From contig NZ_CP101717.1 of NCBI RefSeq assembly GCF_030643825.1, positions 930,001-994,000 on the forward strand: a DNA stretch of 64,000 bases, written 5' to 3'. Every line of letters begins with the position of its first letter. Position 1 is the first letter of the stretch. This DNA comes from Salinispirillum sp. LH 10-3-1. Its GTDB lineage: Bacteria > Pseudomonadota > Gammaproteobacteria > Pseudomonadales > Natronospirillaceae. Shown here piece by piece: positions 20,619 to 30,489 of this stretch. The notes beneath the pieces are model-generated. The model saw nothing but the letters and a program-made list of their open reading frames with translations, made no database searches and was not told the origin of the DNA. The position numbers and the translations under genes were made by a program.

Positions 20619-21826
20619 CAGATAACCGAGCCCATCATAAAGATCGGCAAGTACATGGAGATCAGCAGGCCACCTACCACAACGGCCAAGAAAGCCATGA
20701 TAGCTGGCTCAATCATCGCTGTCATGCCATCGACCAAGTTATCCACTTCTTCCTCATAAATGGTAGCGGCCCGACCCAGCATGTCGTCTAGTGAACCGGC
20801 TTGCTCACCAATGGTCACCATTTGCACCAACATAGGTGGAAACACTTCTTGGCGCGTCATGGATTGATTCAGCTCCGTACCGGACGAAACATCGTTTCGC
20901 ACGTTGTTAATCGCCTCATAGAAAACAATGTTACCGGATGCGCCTGCTGCAGAGCTCAACGCATCGACCAAGGGGACGCCTGCCGCAAACGTCGTAGAGA
21001 GTGTGCGGGCATAGCGAGCGATGGCGCTGGTACGCGTCAAGTTGCCGATGACTGGAAGTCGTACTATGGTGCGCTGCACGGTGTGCCTGAACTTGGTGGA
21101 GCGCCGCATACCTTGCTGAAACAAGACGATAAAGGCAGCTGTACCGACAATGACCTTCAGAATGTGTGCCACCATCCAATCAGACATGTTGACCACCATC
21201 TGGGTCAGCAATGGCAAATCTGCCCCAAAGCCTTGGAACATATCAGCGAAAACCGGCACCACTTTCCACAATAGAACGATGGTCACCACTACAGCGAACA
21301 CCAATACGACGATAGGGTAGGTGAGGGCCTTTTTGATCTTTTTCTTCAGCGCTTCCGATTTCTCTTTGTACAACGCGATGCGCGACAGCATGGTTTCCAG
21401 AGCACCCGCTTGTTCACCAGCTTCTGTCAGGTTGCAATAGAGGTCATCAAAATACTTGGGGTTACCGCGGAGTGCATCGGCCAGCGTACCACCACTGGAA
21501 ACACGGTTCTTGATGTCAAGAATTAAGCCGCGCAACGAAGCTTTTTGCACACCATTGGCGACAATGTCAAAGGACTGCATCAGCGGTACACCGGCGCGCA
21601 TCATGATGGCAAGCTGACGGGTAAAGAGCGCGATGTCTTCATTGGTAATGGTGTTATTGCCTAGAGAAAAAGCTTCACGCTTCTTGACGATCTTCTTGAC
21701 CTGAATGCCTTGCTTGCGCAGTTCTGCTTTTGCCAACGCCGGGTTCTGCTGCGCAATAATGCCTTTGGTTTGCTTGCCTTTGCGATCTAAGCCGCTGTAT
21801 TCAAAGGTTACTGTCTTGGTCGCCAT
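20618..21826 (-). CDS. pilC: Type IV pilus inner-membrane platform protein PilC
   Basis: PilC is the polytopic platform that couples the PilB motor to pilus assembly. The 402-residue protein contains two GspF domains, with repeated hallmarks such as MRAGVPLMQSFD, LTEAGEQAGALE and a second TIGEQAGSLDDML, and three long membrane helices. It lies between pilB and pilD. Confidence 0.97.
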   Translation of the reverse strand: MATKTVTFEYSGLDRKGKQTKGIIAQQNPALAKAELRKQGIQVKKIVKKREAFSLGNNTITNEDIALFTRQLAIMMRAGVPLMQSFDIVANGVQKASLRGLILDIKNRVSSGGTLADALRGNPKYFDDLYCNLTEAGEQAGALETMLSRIALYKEKSEALKKKIKKALTYPIVVLVFAVVVTIVLLWKVVPVFADMFQGFGADLPLLTQMVVNMSDWMVAHILKVIVGTAAFIVLFQQGMRRSTKFRHTVQRTIVRLPVIGNLTRTSAIARYARTLSTTFAAGVPLVDALSSAAGASGNIVFYEAINNVRNDVSSGTELNQSMTRQEVFPPMLVQMVTIGEQAGSLDDMLGRAATIYEEEVDNLVDGMTAMIEPAIMAFLAVVVGGLLISMYLPIFMMGSVI

Positions 21827-21884
21827 GAAAAAAGCCTGATAAATTGTCTAAATGGTGTCTGAACTGAATTCGTATTCGTTGTCG

Positions 21885-23588
21885 TTAATTATCAATAGTT
21901 ACGCGGTTTATTTCTTCGAGGCTGGTCACACCTTGAGCCGCTTTCATTAATCCCGACTGCCGCAGGCTCGCGAAGCCGTCTTCACGCATGGCGGCATCCA
22001 GCTCTATCGCATTGCCGCCTTCCATGATGATTTTGGAAATACGTGGCGTGATGCGGACCACCTCATAGACACCGACACGCCCCTTGTAGCCTTTATTACA
22101 CGCACTACAACCCACGGGTTGAAATAACTTGGCTTGTTTGATCAGTTCATCGCTGAAGCCTTGTTCACGCAGTGCTTCCGCCGGTACATCCGCCGGTTTT
22201 TTACAGGCGCTACACAAGCGACGTGCCAGACGTTGGGCGATAATGACATTGATGGTGGTCGCCAAGTTGAACGAGGGCACGCCCATATTGAGCAAGCGGG
22301 TCAAGGTTTCAGCCGCGCTATTGGTGTGCAGGGTCGACATCACCATGTGGCCGGTTTGTGCTGCCTTAATAGCGATTGACGCCGTTTCTAAGTCACGAAT
22401 CTCACCCACCATGATGATGTCGGGGTCTTGGCGCAGGAACGACCGAAGTGCTACTGCGAAGTCGAGCCCGACCTTGGCATTCACGTTCACCTGGTTGATG
22501 CCTTCCAAGTTGATTTCCACCGGATCTTCCGCCGTGGAAATATTGACGCCTTCTTGGTTGACGATGTTCAAGCCGGTGTAGAGCGATACCGTTTTACCAG
22601 AACCTGTGGGGCCGGTGACCAGAATCATACCCTGAGGCTTGCTCAGAGCGTTTAAGTAAATTGCTTTCTGGTCTTCTTCGTAACCCAATGCATCAATACC
22701 CAGCTTGGCACTGGAAGGGTCGAGGATACGGAGAACGATCTTCTCGCCAAATAAAGTCGGCAACGTGTTAACCCGGAAATCGATGGCCTTGTTTTTGGAA
22801 ATACGCAGTTTGATACGACCGTCTTGCGGTATGCGGCGTTCGGAGATGTCCATGTTGGACAAAATCTTCAGGCGCGCGGCAATCTTGGGTCCGAGTTGTA
22901 TGGGCGGCTTCGACATGGTCTGCAACACGCCATCCACTCGGAAGCGCACGCGGTAAGCTCGCTCGTACGGTTCAAAATGCAAGTCCGATGCGCCTTTTTT
23001 GATGGCGCTCAAGAGCATTTGCTGCACAAAGCGCACCACTGGCGCGTCGTCGGTGCCGCCACTGATGTCGTTGCGCTCATTGTCTTCTTGCTCGGCGTCT
23101 ACAACATCGAGTTCCTCAAATTCACCATCTTCAAAATCACCGAGATCGGTGGCGCCAGCATCAGCCGCTTTGTCGAGCATTTCGCCCAAAATGTCGTCTT
23201 CAACAATAACCAGTTCGGTACTCAGGCCTGTAGCAAAGCGTATATCTTCAAGTGCCTTCAGGGCCGTTGGGTCTGACACGCCAATAAATAAACGATTTGC
23301 ACGCTTAATCAGTGGCAACGCTCGATGCTTCTGCAATAGCTTGATATCGACCAGGTCGCGGGGCAACTGTTCCATATCAAAGGCACGCAGATCAAAAACG
23401 GGCACCCCAAGCTCGTCAGAGGCTATGGTTGCTAGATCACTGGCCTTGGCCATGCCGTTTTGCACCAAATAAGTAATGATCGACACCTTGTCGCGTGCCG
23501 CAGCTTTCTGCGCATCCATAAGGGAGTCAGCACTCACTATGTGCTGTTCGGCGAGACGCTTATTCATTCCGGACAGGGCTATGGTCAT
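21885..23588 (-). CDS. pilB: Type IV pilus extension ATPase PilB
   Basis: PilB is the cytoplasmic hexameric ATPase that drives pilus extension. From ATG 23588 it has 567 residues, near the 566 of P. aeruginosa PilB. It has an N-terminal GspE_N domain, an acidic insertion (about 170-195), Walker A (GPTGSGKTVS), the Asp box (EDPVEI), Walker B (DPDIIMVGEIRD), a His box (TGHMVMSTLHT), and the four-cysteine zinc site (CSACKKP and CSACNKG). The open frame extends 66 bases upstream, but the family start and an AAGAAAG site favour 23588. Confidence 0.96.
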   Translation of the reverse strand: MTIALSGMNKRLAEQHIVSADSLMDAQKAAARDKVSIITYLVQNGMAKASDLATIASDELGVPVFDLRAFDMEQLPRDLVDIKLLQKHRALPLIKRANRLFIGVSDPTALKALEDIRFATGLSTELVIVEDDILGEMLDKAADAGATDLGDFEDGEFEELDVVDAEQEDNERNDISGGTDDAPVVRFVQQMLLSAIKKGASDLHFEPYERAYRVRFRVDGVLQTMSKPPIQLGPKIAARLKILSNMDISERRIPQDGRIKLRISKNKAIDFRVNTLPTLFGEKIVLRILDPSSAKLGIDALGYEEDQKAIYLNALSKPQGMILVTGPTGSGKTVSLYTGLNIVNQEGVNISTAEDPVEINLEGINQVNVNAKVGLDFAVALRSFLRQDPDIIMVGEIRDLETASIAIKAAQTGHMVMSTLHTNSAAETLTRLLNMGVPSFNLATTINVIIAQRLARRLCSACKKPADVPAEALREQGFSDELIKQAKLFQPVGCSACNKGYKGRVGVYEVVRITPRISKIIMEGGNAIELDAAMREDGFASLRQSGLMKAAQGVTSLEEINRVTIDN

Positions 23589-23849
23589 GGTCAGCTTTCT
23601 TGTTCTTGAAGATAATTGAAAGTATATCAGTTGCATGCAAACGCTACAGCACACTCTGCATTATGTCATGACTGATCAATGATAGAAGTGCTTGATCTGT
23701 GAAAAAACACTACGTAGCTCACAAAATTTACTCAGCAGCCTAGCTGAGAGCAATGAGTTAGGGTAAATTGTGTGCCATGGGTAGATTGCGTGTTACTCGT
23801 CGTAGCATTCCTTTACCTACTAACGACAATCCGATGGAGATTTATAAGA
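23589..23849. promoter_or_regulatory. Divergent pilB/pilA control region
   Basis: This 261-base gap must hold both the pilB and pilA promoters. For pilB a -10-like TATACT lies on the reverse strand at 23621-23626, next to the perfect palindrome TTGCATGCAA at 23631-23640. Toward pilA there is a dyad CTCAGC (23731-23736) / GCTGAG (23743-23748) with a six-base loop. No sequence fitting the sigma-54 -24/-12 rule (GG, ten bases, GC) was found before pilA, unlike Pseudomonas. Confidence 0.4.
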
Positions 23850-24335
23850 ATGAAAAGCATGCAAAAAGGCTTTAGCTTGATTGAATTGATGATCGTAGTA
23901 GCGATCATCGGCATCCTGGCCGCAGTGGCCATTCCTCAGTACCAGAACTACATCGCTCGTTCACAGTTCTCTGAAGCGCATGCGCTGTTAGGTGCGGTTC
24001 GGGTTTCTGTTCAGGAACGCTTGGATGCGGGTAGAGCAATTGCTGATGCAACCGATGCAGCGTCAGTTACGTCTGTGTTGCAGCAGACTCTTGGTGCTCA
24101 AGTTCAGGGCTCTTATGGTGCTCTTACAGGCGGTGTTAACACAACAACACCTGATGGCTATCAGATTACATACACTTTCAGTCCTGGTTCTGGTGCCAGC
24201 CCTCGTTTGGTGGCAGCAGGAACGACAAATGATGGCGTAGTTAATTACACTTACGTAATCGCTACAGGTCAATGGACATGTAGTACTGATGTTGAACAGG
24301 CGCTGGCTTCGAACTGTGACCCTGTAAGCCCCTAG
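23850..24335 (+). CDS. pilA: Type IVa major pilin PilA
   Basis: This is the structural subunit of the pilus. From ATG 23850 the 161-residue prepilin has a seven-residue leader (MKSMQKG), the cleavage site G/F, Glu5 of the mature protein, and the hydrophobic helix [20 protein letters not shown]. The C terminus carries a disulfide-type loop between two cysteines (WTCSTDV and SNCDPVSP), ending two residues after a serine. GGAG stands about ten bases upstream of the ATG. The frame is open from 23772, but that would bury the leader. It is divergent from pilBCD and followed by a strong terminator. Confidence 0.97.
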   Translation: MKSMQKGFSLIELMIVVAIIGILAAVAIPQYQNYIARSQFSEAHALLGAVRVSVQERLDAGRAIADATDAASVTSVLQQTLGAQVQGSYGALTGGVNTTTPDGYQITYTFSPGSGASPRLVAAGTTNDGVVNYTYVIATGQWTCSTDVEQALASNCDPVSP

Positions 24336-24340
24336 TATTT

Positions 24341-25786
24341 ATGAAGCTTCAAATCAAAAAAACCCTGGCAACTGCCGGGGTTTTTTTTAGCCCATCTATT
24401 ATATTACCCGTATCCATGGGCTTGCTGTTGCTTGCTCCTCTGATGCTGCCGTTCATTAGACTGCCAACTGATGTGCCCATGTATGATCAGCTCCGTATTG
24501 CCGTGGCACTGACGGTGACGCTGGTAGGGTATGCATCATTAATTCTGCACCCGCCGCGATGGGGTGCCATAGGCGTTGCAGTGATTACTCTATCGCTAGC
24601 ATTGCTGTCTGTGGTGGTTTTTGGCTATGCGAGTCAGTTCAATATTTTAGAGTTCTCGCTGGCCCTTTTGTTGTTGGGTGCCATTCTTTTGCTCGTGCCA
24701 CTCGTACGCAACCATCTTGCTATACAGACGTTGAGTCTTTTGCTGTCACTGTTTGCCTTGTCTCTTTTTATCGCTGCTTTTTTTGCTTGGCTACCCTTTT
24801 GCGTATTTGAATCACGCTGCAGATCATTACAAAGCAGCTATGTGGGGTTCGAAAACAAGCGGCTGGTGAACGATGTCCAAAATTTATTGGTACCCGTGTT
24901 ACTGGGCGTTTGGCTTGTTGCTAAGCGTGCTTTGCTGCGCAGTACCGCGTTGGCGGCTTTTGGCGGTATGCTCTGGCTCGGCTTCTTGCTGGATTCTCGC
25001 GGCTTGTTCATTGCGCTGATAGTGGTAGGTGCTGCGGCCTGTATTGCAGAGCGTCCTAGTTTGAGACAGGTTATACCGCCAGTTCTCGTCAGTCTGTTTG
25101 CATTCCTTGTATGGTGGTCTGTGCAAGCAATCGCTGCGCTCAGTTCACAAACTGCTATGGCAAGCATTCGCACGGGTGACAGCGGTCGGCTGGAGCTTTG
25201 GGCCTATAGTATCGAGCGGATAATGGCTGCACCAATAGCCGGGTATGGTCCTGGTGCCTTTGCTGCGGAAGGTAATTTTGTGTCCTCGCCACACAATATT
25301 CTGTTGAGTGTGGGTTACGACTACGGAGTCTTGATAGCATTGTTGGTTGTTGCAGGTATGGCGGCGCTGTTTTGGTCCATTTTGACCGTACGCCGCCCTC
25401 CATTGGCTGCGTCAGTTGCATGGGGCTTACTGGTGTTAATGATAGCGAGCTTGGTCAGCAGCCCTCATATCACACCATTGGGCCAACTGTTCTATGTGAT
25501 TGCTGTCGCTGTGACGCTGGCGACAGACAATCGTCTCGTTTTTTGGTGGCAATCTCGTTTTGATGGAGCAGTGACTAAAAATCAACTTGCGAGATATTTT
25601 GGCGTTGTTCTGTGGGGGGCTGTTTGTGTCTTGGTGGCTATGTCAATGTTCGCCACCTTTCCGCAGACTTATGACGAGCCAAAACGCTTTAAACCTCGCA
25701 TCTGGCTCGACGGAGAGTATGCGCCTGCCCTCATTGAGCTGGGCAGGCTGGAATCTCAGTTGTCGTTAAGGAAACGCATCGAATAA
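24341..25786 (+). CDS. O-antigen ligase-like membrane protein, candidate pilin glycosyltransferase
   Basis: This 481-residue protein has about eleven hydrophobic segments and the Wzy_C / O-antigen ligase hallmarks: an arginine-containing stretch before the large loop (RTGDSGRLELWAYSIERI), PIAGYGPGAF, and SSPHNILLSVGYDYG. Family members either join O-antigen to lipid A or transfer glycans onto pilins (PilO/TfpO, PglL). Direct position after pilA suggests pilin as acceptor, as with TfpO in Pseudomonas; this is inference. No good ribosome site precedes ATG 24341, and the terminator covers its first codons; ATG 24416 is an alternative start. The 3' end overlaps the convergent nadC by 31 bases. 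Confidence 0.72.
   Translation: MKLQIKKTLATAGVFFSPSIILPVSMGLLLLAPLMLPFIRLPTDVPMYDQLRIAVALTVTLVGYASLILHPPRWGAIGVAVITLSLALLSVVVFGYASQFNILEFSLALLLLGAILLLVPLVRNHLAIQTLSLLLSLFALSLFIAAFFAWLPFCVFESRCRSLQSSYVGFENKRLVNDVQNLLVPVLLGVWLVAKRALLRSTALAAFGGMLWLGFLLDSRGLFIALIVVGAAACIAERPSLRQVIPPVLVSLFAFLVWWSVQAIAALSSQTAMASIRTGDSGRLELWAYSIERIMAAPIAGYGPGAFAAEGNFVSSPHNILLSVGYDYGVLIALLVVAGMAALFWSILTVRRPPLAASVAWGLLVLMIASLVSSPHITPLGQLFYVIAVAVTLATDNRLVFWWQSRFDGAVTKNQLARYFGVVLWGAVCVLVAMSMFATFPQTYDEPKRFKPRIWLDGEYAPALIELGRLESQLSLRKRIE
24356..24390 (+). terminator. Strong rho-independent terminator after pilA, inside the next open frame
   Basis: AACCCTGGCA at 24361-24370 pairs with TGCCGGGGTT at 24373-24382 (one G:T pair), followed by a run of eight T. 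It starts about 25 bases after the pilA stop. The open frame of the following membrane protein begins at 24341, so this hairpin falls in its first codons; transcription from pilA would mostly end here. Confidence 0.88.
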
Positions 25787-26610
25787 TCCACTGCCCGCAC
25801 GTGTTTGGTCAAAGACCCCACCGATACATAGGGTGTCTTGGCCAGCTCGACTTTTTCCAGATCAAAATTTCCTGACGACTCCAATGGAATATCGCCACCC
25901 TGTGCGATCACCTTCTGTAAGTCGCTCTCGGATAGTTCGTCCAGCATAATGCGATCAGCTCCGGCCTCTACCGCTTCTTGGTATTCCGCAAAGGTTTCTA
26001 CTTCGACCACAATCAACTGCGTTGAGCGCAAATCCTGTGCGCGCTGAATGGCCGCACTGATGCCGCCAGCGGCCGCTATGTGATTTTCTTTGATCAAATA
26101 GGTGTCATACAGGCCCAGTCGGTGGTTCTGGCAGCCGCCAACGAACACGGCGTATTTTTGCGCCAGACGTAATCCTGGTAGGGTTTTGCGCGTATCCAAT
26201 ACGGTGACGTGGTGCGGGCGTGCAGCCTCTGCGTAGCGCCTAGCCAAGGTAGCTGTGCCAGACAGTGTTTGCACAAAGTTCAGTGCCGTGCGTTCGCCGG
26301 TCAACAGGCTGCGCGCCGGTCCGGTCAGTTCGCAGACCACGCTGTTGGCGGTCAGGGTGTCGCCGTCTCCGCACTTCCACTGTACTGTCACACGATCGTC
26401 GAGTTGCTTGAACACGGTATCCAGCCAAGCGCGGCCGCAAAAAACGGCGTCTTCGCGTATGATAATATGGGCGCTGGCCATTTGATCTTCGGGGATCAGG
26501 GCGGCAGTCACGTCGCCAATATCTTCGAGGTCTTCTTGTAAAGCAAAGGCCACTGTGGCATCTATGTGCTTGCGCAGGCGGTCCGCATAAGGCACCGTTA
26601 TGAGTTTCAT
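25756..26610 (-). CDS. nadC: Quinolinate phosphoribosyltransferase NadC
   Basis: NadC decarboxylates quinolinate and joins it to PRPP, forming nicotinate mononucleotide for NAD synthesis. From ATG 26610 it has 284 residues with EDLEDIGDVT, TLSGTATLARRY, DTRKTLPGLRLAQKYAV, IKENHIAAAG and ESSGNFD, all family landmarks. The open frame continues upstream, but alignment to the family favours the start at MKLITVPYADRL. Its 3' end overlaps the convergent gene. An AmpE-like gene is divergent on the other side. Confidence 0.96.
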   Translation of the reverse strand: MKLITVPYADRLRKHIDATVAFALQEDLEDIGDVTAALIPEDQMASAHIIIREDAVFCGRAWLDTVFKQLDDRVTVQWKCGDGDTLTANSVVCELTGPARSLLTGERTALNFVQTLSGTATLARRYAEAARPHHVTVLDTRKTLPGLRLAQKYAVFVGGCQNHRLGLYDTYLIKENHIAAAGGISAAIQRAQDLRSTQLIVVEVETFAEYQEAVEAGADRIMLDELSESDLQKVIAQGGDIPLESSGNFDLEKVELAKTPYVSVGSLTKHVRAVDYSMRFLNDN

Positions 26611-26650
26611 GCAGTTAATTCCAATATAGCCAATAGAGGGTAAACCGAAT

Positions 26651-27292
26651 TTGATCGGAATTGCGCTTATCATCAGCACGCTGATCGTGCGTTGGCAGCC
26701 CGTCGGTAATCTAGTGTACCCCATCACTGAACGGATGGCGAAGGTGCGCGACCGGCGCCCGTGGCTCGGCATGTTACTGGCCGCAGCGCTCTCCGTTGCT
26801 TTGTGGTTTGCCTCTGGGCACGGGCAAACCCTGCTCGTTGTGCTGGTGCTGATGTTGCTGTTTGCCGGGCGACCACTCAGTGGCCAACGTCCGGGCGATA
26901 CGCCTGAATACGCTGAACGTCTAGCGCGCAGCATACGGCGCTATTTTGTACCCTTGCCATTATTGGCGCTTTTTGGTTTGGCAGGGGTGATCTTTTTGCT
27001 CTGGTTGCGCTTAGGCGCCTTTCCTTTTCGTCAGGCCGTAAACCGTTGGCTGAACCTGACCACGGCGCAGCTGGTGGGGTTCCATTGGGGCATGATGAAG
27101 AAGTCGAAGGTGGCGTTGCAGCGCAGCCTTGTGGTGGGAGTAGGGCAGCCCAAGTCGCTGCTCAATTGGTGCCTTCAGTTCATTACGCGCGTGCAGGAAG
27201 AGTTCAGCTTTGCGCAGATATGGCAGGCCTTTGTGCTGATTCGTTGGCAATGGTTGGTGGTGGCGGTCGTGATTCGATTGGTCTTTGATTGA
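26651..27292 (+). CDS. Predicted membrane protein, AmpE-like by position
   Basis: This 213-residue protein opens with TTG 26651 (AGAGGG about ten bases upstream) and has about five hydrophobic segments (1-14, 38-55, 59-72, 98-122, 200-213). It is divergent from nadC, the place held by ampD-ampE in E. coli. Features such as GQTLLVVLVLMLLFAG and the RRYFVPLPLLALF segment loosely resemble AmpE, a presumed inner-membrane sensor near beta-lactamase induction, but AmpE is near 284 residues. No ampD is next to it. The AmpE link is tentative. Confidence 0.5.
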   Translation: MIGIALIISTLIVRWQPVGNLVYPITERMAKVRDRRPWLGMLLAAALSVALWFASGHGQTLLVVLVLMLLFAGRPLSGQRPGDTPEYAERLARSIRRYFVPLPLLALFGLAGVIFLLWLRLGAFPFRQAVNRWLNLTTAQLVGFHWGMMKKSKVALQRSLVVGVGQPKSLLNWCLQFITRVQEEFSFAQIWQAFVLIRWQWLVVAVVIRLVFD

Positions 27293-27401
27293 GTCAGAGT
27301 GAGTACTCTGTCAAAGAGATTGTACGGCTTTCCAACATTAGACCTTGAGTGGCTCGAATTTGACCCCATATTTCGCGGTATACTCGATAGCACTTTTTTA
27401 A

Positions 27402-28397
<996 letters not shown>

Positions 28398-28399
28398 GA

Positions 28400-28477
28400 A
28401 CGGCGGGTATAAATAGCCGCCCTACGTCTAAAGCAAATTTATGTGATCTTGTAGGGCGGGCTGTTTACACCCGCCGT
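28400..28477. repeat. Paired REP-like palindrome between trxB and minE
   Basis: The arm at 28400-28425 is the inverse of 28451-28477 except for two mismatches and one extra base, giving a long dyad around a 25-base spacer. Each arm, read from its inner end, begins GTAGGGCGG and can itself fold through GGCGGG/CCCGCC. The GTAG head is the mark of REP elements mobilised by RAYT transposases, so this looks like a BIME-like pair. In this convergent gap it may also act as a bidirectional terminator. Confidence 0.75.
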
Positions 28478-28485
28478 CATCACTG

Positions 28486-28737
28486 CTATTCAGGCAATGT
28501 CACATTCAATTCCAGAATTGACACCTGCCCTTCATTCTCTATTTGAATGTTCACGTCGTCTGACTCAATCGGAATGTACTTGCGTATCACCGCCAGAATC
28601 TCATTCTGCATGGCTGGCAGGTAGTCCGGTTGGGTCCGTTGTTGGCGTTCGTGCGCCACAATGACCTTTAGGCGCTCTTTGGCCAACGAGGCGGTTTCGC
28701 CGCGTTGACTGTCCCTGAATCGTCCAAATAATGACAT
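28486..28737 (-). CDS. minE: Cell division topological specificity factor MinE
   Basis: MinE displaces MinC from MinD and drives the pole-to-pole Min oscillation. From ATG 28737 the product is 83 residues, starting MSLFGRF, with the anti-MinCD segment ([16 protein letters not shown]) and the C-terminal dimerisation domain. GAAGGGGA stands before this ATG; the upstream in-frame codons overlap the ribosome site and are not used. It is the last gene of the minC-minD-minE operon. Confidence 0.96.
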   Translation of the reverse strand: MSLFGRFRDSQRGETASLAKERLKVIVAHERQQRTQPDYLPAMQNEILAVIRKYIPIESDDVNIQIENEGQVSILELNVTLPE

Positions 28738-28751
28738 GATAGTTCCCCTTC

Positions 28752-29561
28752 TCAACTGCCGAACATGCGTTGCAGCAGGCCCTTGCGTTCCATTTCCGTG
28801 AAGCGCATAACACGCTCCTCTCCCAGCAAACGCGATACAACGTCAGCGTAAGCTTGTCCTGCCGAGCTTTCCGTATCCAGAATGACCGGAACACCTAAGT
28901 TCGAGGCTCGTAACACGGCGTCGCTCTCGGGAATAACGCCAATCAGTTTACTGGCCAGAATCTCTTCAACGTCCGCTACACTGAGCATATCGCCTCGGCC
29001 TACACGTTCTGGATTGTAGCGGGTAATCAGTAAATACTCGCGAATGGGTTCTTCATTGTTTTCGGCGCGGCGGCTCTTGCTTTGCAACATCCCAATAATG
29101 CGGTCGGAGTCGCGCACCGATGATACTTCGGGGTTGGTGACGACGATGGCCTCGTCGGCAAAATACATCGCCATCATCGCGCCACCCTCGATGCCTGCGG
29201 GCGAGTCGCAAATGATGAATTCGAATTCTTCACTCAGGTCGTTAAGAACCTTTTCAACGCCTTCGCGCGTCAGGGCGTTTTTATCTTTGGTTTGCGATGC
29301 CGGTAGGATAAACAGCTTGTCGCAGCGCTTATCTTTAATCAGCGCCTGATTCAGCCGGGCTTCGCCTTGAATCACATTAACGAAGTCGAACACCACGCGG
29401 CGTTCGCAATCCATAATGATGTCCAGATTGCGCAGACCAATATCAAAATCTATTACCACGGTTTTGTGTCCGGCTTTTGCCAGCCCCATACTGAGCGCTG
29501 CGCTGGTGGTGGTTTTACCCACACCACCTTTGCCTGAAGTCACCACAATTATCTTAGCCAA
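28752..29561 (-). CDS. minD: Septum-site ATPase MinD
   Basis: MinD is the membrane-bound ATPase that carries MinC to the poles. The start is TTG 29561, seven bases after GGAGG, giving 269 residues beginning [19 protein letters not shown], which lines up with E. coli MinD. It contains the deviant Walker A (KGGVGKTT) and ends with an amphipathic membrane-targeting helix ([11 protein letters not shown]). The open frame extends upstream to 29615, but that segment does not resemble the family. Confidence 0.96.
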   Translation of the reverse strand: MAKIIVVTSGKGGVGKTTTSAALSMGLAKAGHKTVVIDFDIGLRNLDIIMDCERRVVFDFVNVIQGEARLNQALIKDKRCDKLFILPASQTKDKNALTREGVEKVLNDLSEEFEFIICDSPAGIEGGAMMAMYFADEAIVVTNPEVSSVRDSDRIIGMLQSKSRRAENNEEPIREYLLITRYNPERVGRGDMLSVADVEEILASKLIGVIPESDAVLRASNLGVPVILDTESSAGQAYADVVSRLLGEERVMRFTEMERKGLLQRMFGS

Positions 29562-29592
29562 GGTCTTGCCTCCATATAAAACGTTGATCAGA

Positions 29593-30297
29593 TCAGTCGG
29601 TGGTTGGTTCGCCACTGATTACCAACCGATCATCCTGAAAGTGAATCTGCACATGCTGGGTAGTGGTCGGAAATTGCTCAGGCAGCATATAAACACCGGC
29701 AATGGCCACAAGCTCTGCCTGCAGTGAAGAACAGAAAATTTGTGCTTTTTCGAAGCCGCTCACACCCGCCATGGCGCGTCCGCGCAAGGGGCCGTAAACG
29801 TGGATATTGTAATCGGCCATGATTTCAGCTCCGGCGCTGACCGGTGCCATAATGATGAGGTCAGCATCACGGGCATAAATCTGTTGGCCAGAGCGCACTT
29901 GCTGGCGCACCACCACACTGCGCCGCGTGGTTGCCGAAGGTCGCTTGGTGCGTTTCAGTGATGCGTCGGGTGCAGGTAAGTCGGCGAGGCCGAGGGCGTG
30001 AATACGCTCTTTCCACGTATCGCTTTGATATTGCACAGCAAAGGGAATCAGCTGCGCCTTACGAATTGCCGCGCACCAGTCCTCTAACCACTCCGGCAAC
30101 TCAGGCCAGCCTGGAAACGCCATTACACAGGGTGCGTGGCGCATCGATCCATTGTCGTCTGCCATGAGATCCTGTAACGCCAGAATGGCTTGCTCTAGCG
30201 TGCTGCCATCGGCCAATTGCAGCAGGGCATAGGCGGTCATGCTGCCTTTCAAGGACAAAATATTCTTTGGGGGCGTGGAGAGGGCTGGCGTGGTCAT
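29593..30297 (-). CDS. minC: Septum-site inhibitor MinC
   Basis: MinC blocks FtsZ assembly away from midcell. The 234-residue protein has an N-terminal FtsZ-binding domain (about 10-105), a linker, and a C-terminal beta-helix domain with the conserved RSGQQIYARDADLII and NIHVYGPLRGRAMAG stretch that binds MinD. It is the first gene of the reverse minCDE operon. Confidence 0.95.
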   Translation of the reverse strand: MTTPALSTPPKNILSLKGSMTAYALLQLADGSTLEQAILALQDLMADDNGSMRHAPCVMAFPGWPELPEWLEDWCAAIRKAQLIPFAVQYQSDTWKERIHALGLADLPAPDASLKRTKRPSATTRRSVVVRQQVRSGQQIYARDADLIIMAPVSAGAEIMADYNIHVYGPLRGRAMAGVSGFEKAQIFCSSLQAELVAIAGVYMLPEQFPTTTQHVQIHFQDDRLVISGEPTTD

Positions 30298-30489
30298 GCG
30301 GCATCCATGGTTGCTTTGCGACAGTGTATCGAACCCACCGATGCCTTACCAGTGCTCTGCGTGGCGCTCTGGATGGGAAAGGCCTTCAGAGCATCCTAGT
30401 AAGAAAACGCACGGAAAATATTAGGCAGTTCTTTGCGCTTTTGGGCGGCTTCATATTATGCTCAGGAGAGATTATTCTATGAGAGCCTT

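Noticed and set aside
23750-23849. Sigma-54 promoter for pilA
   Set aside because: Looked for GG and GC separated by ten bases with TGGCAC-like context; none was found in the region before pilA.
27354-27384. trxB promoter with TTGACC and TATACT
   Set aside because: The spacer is only 13 bases, too short for a sigma-70 promoter; no better -35 was seen.
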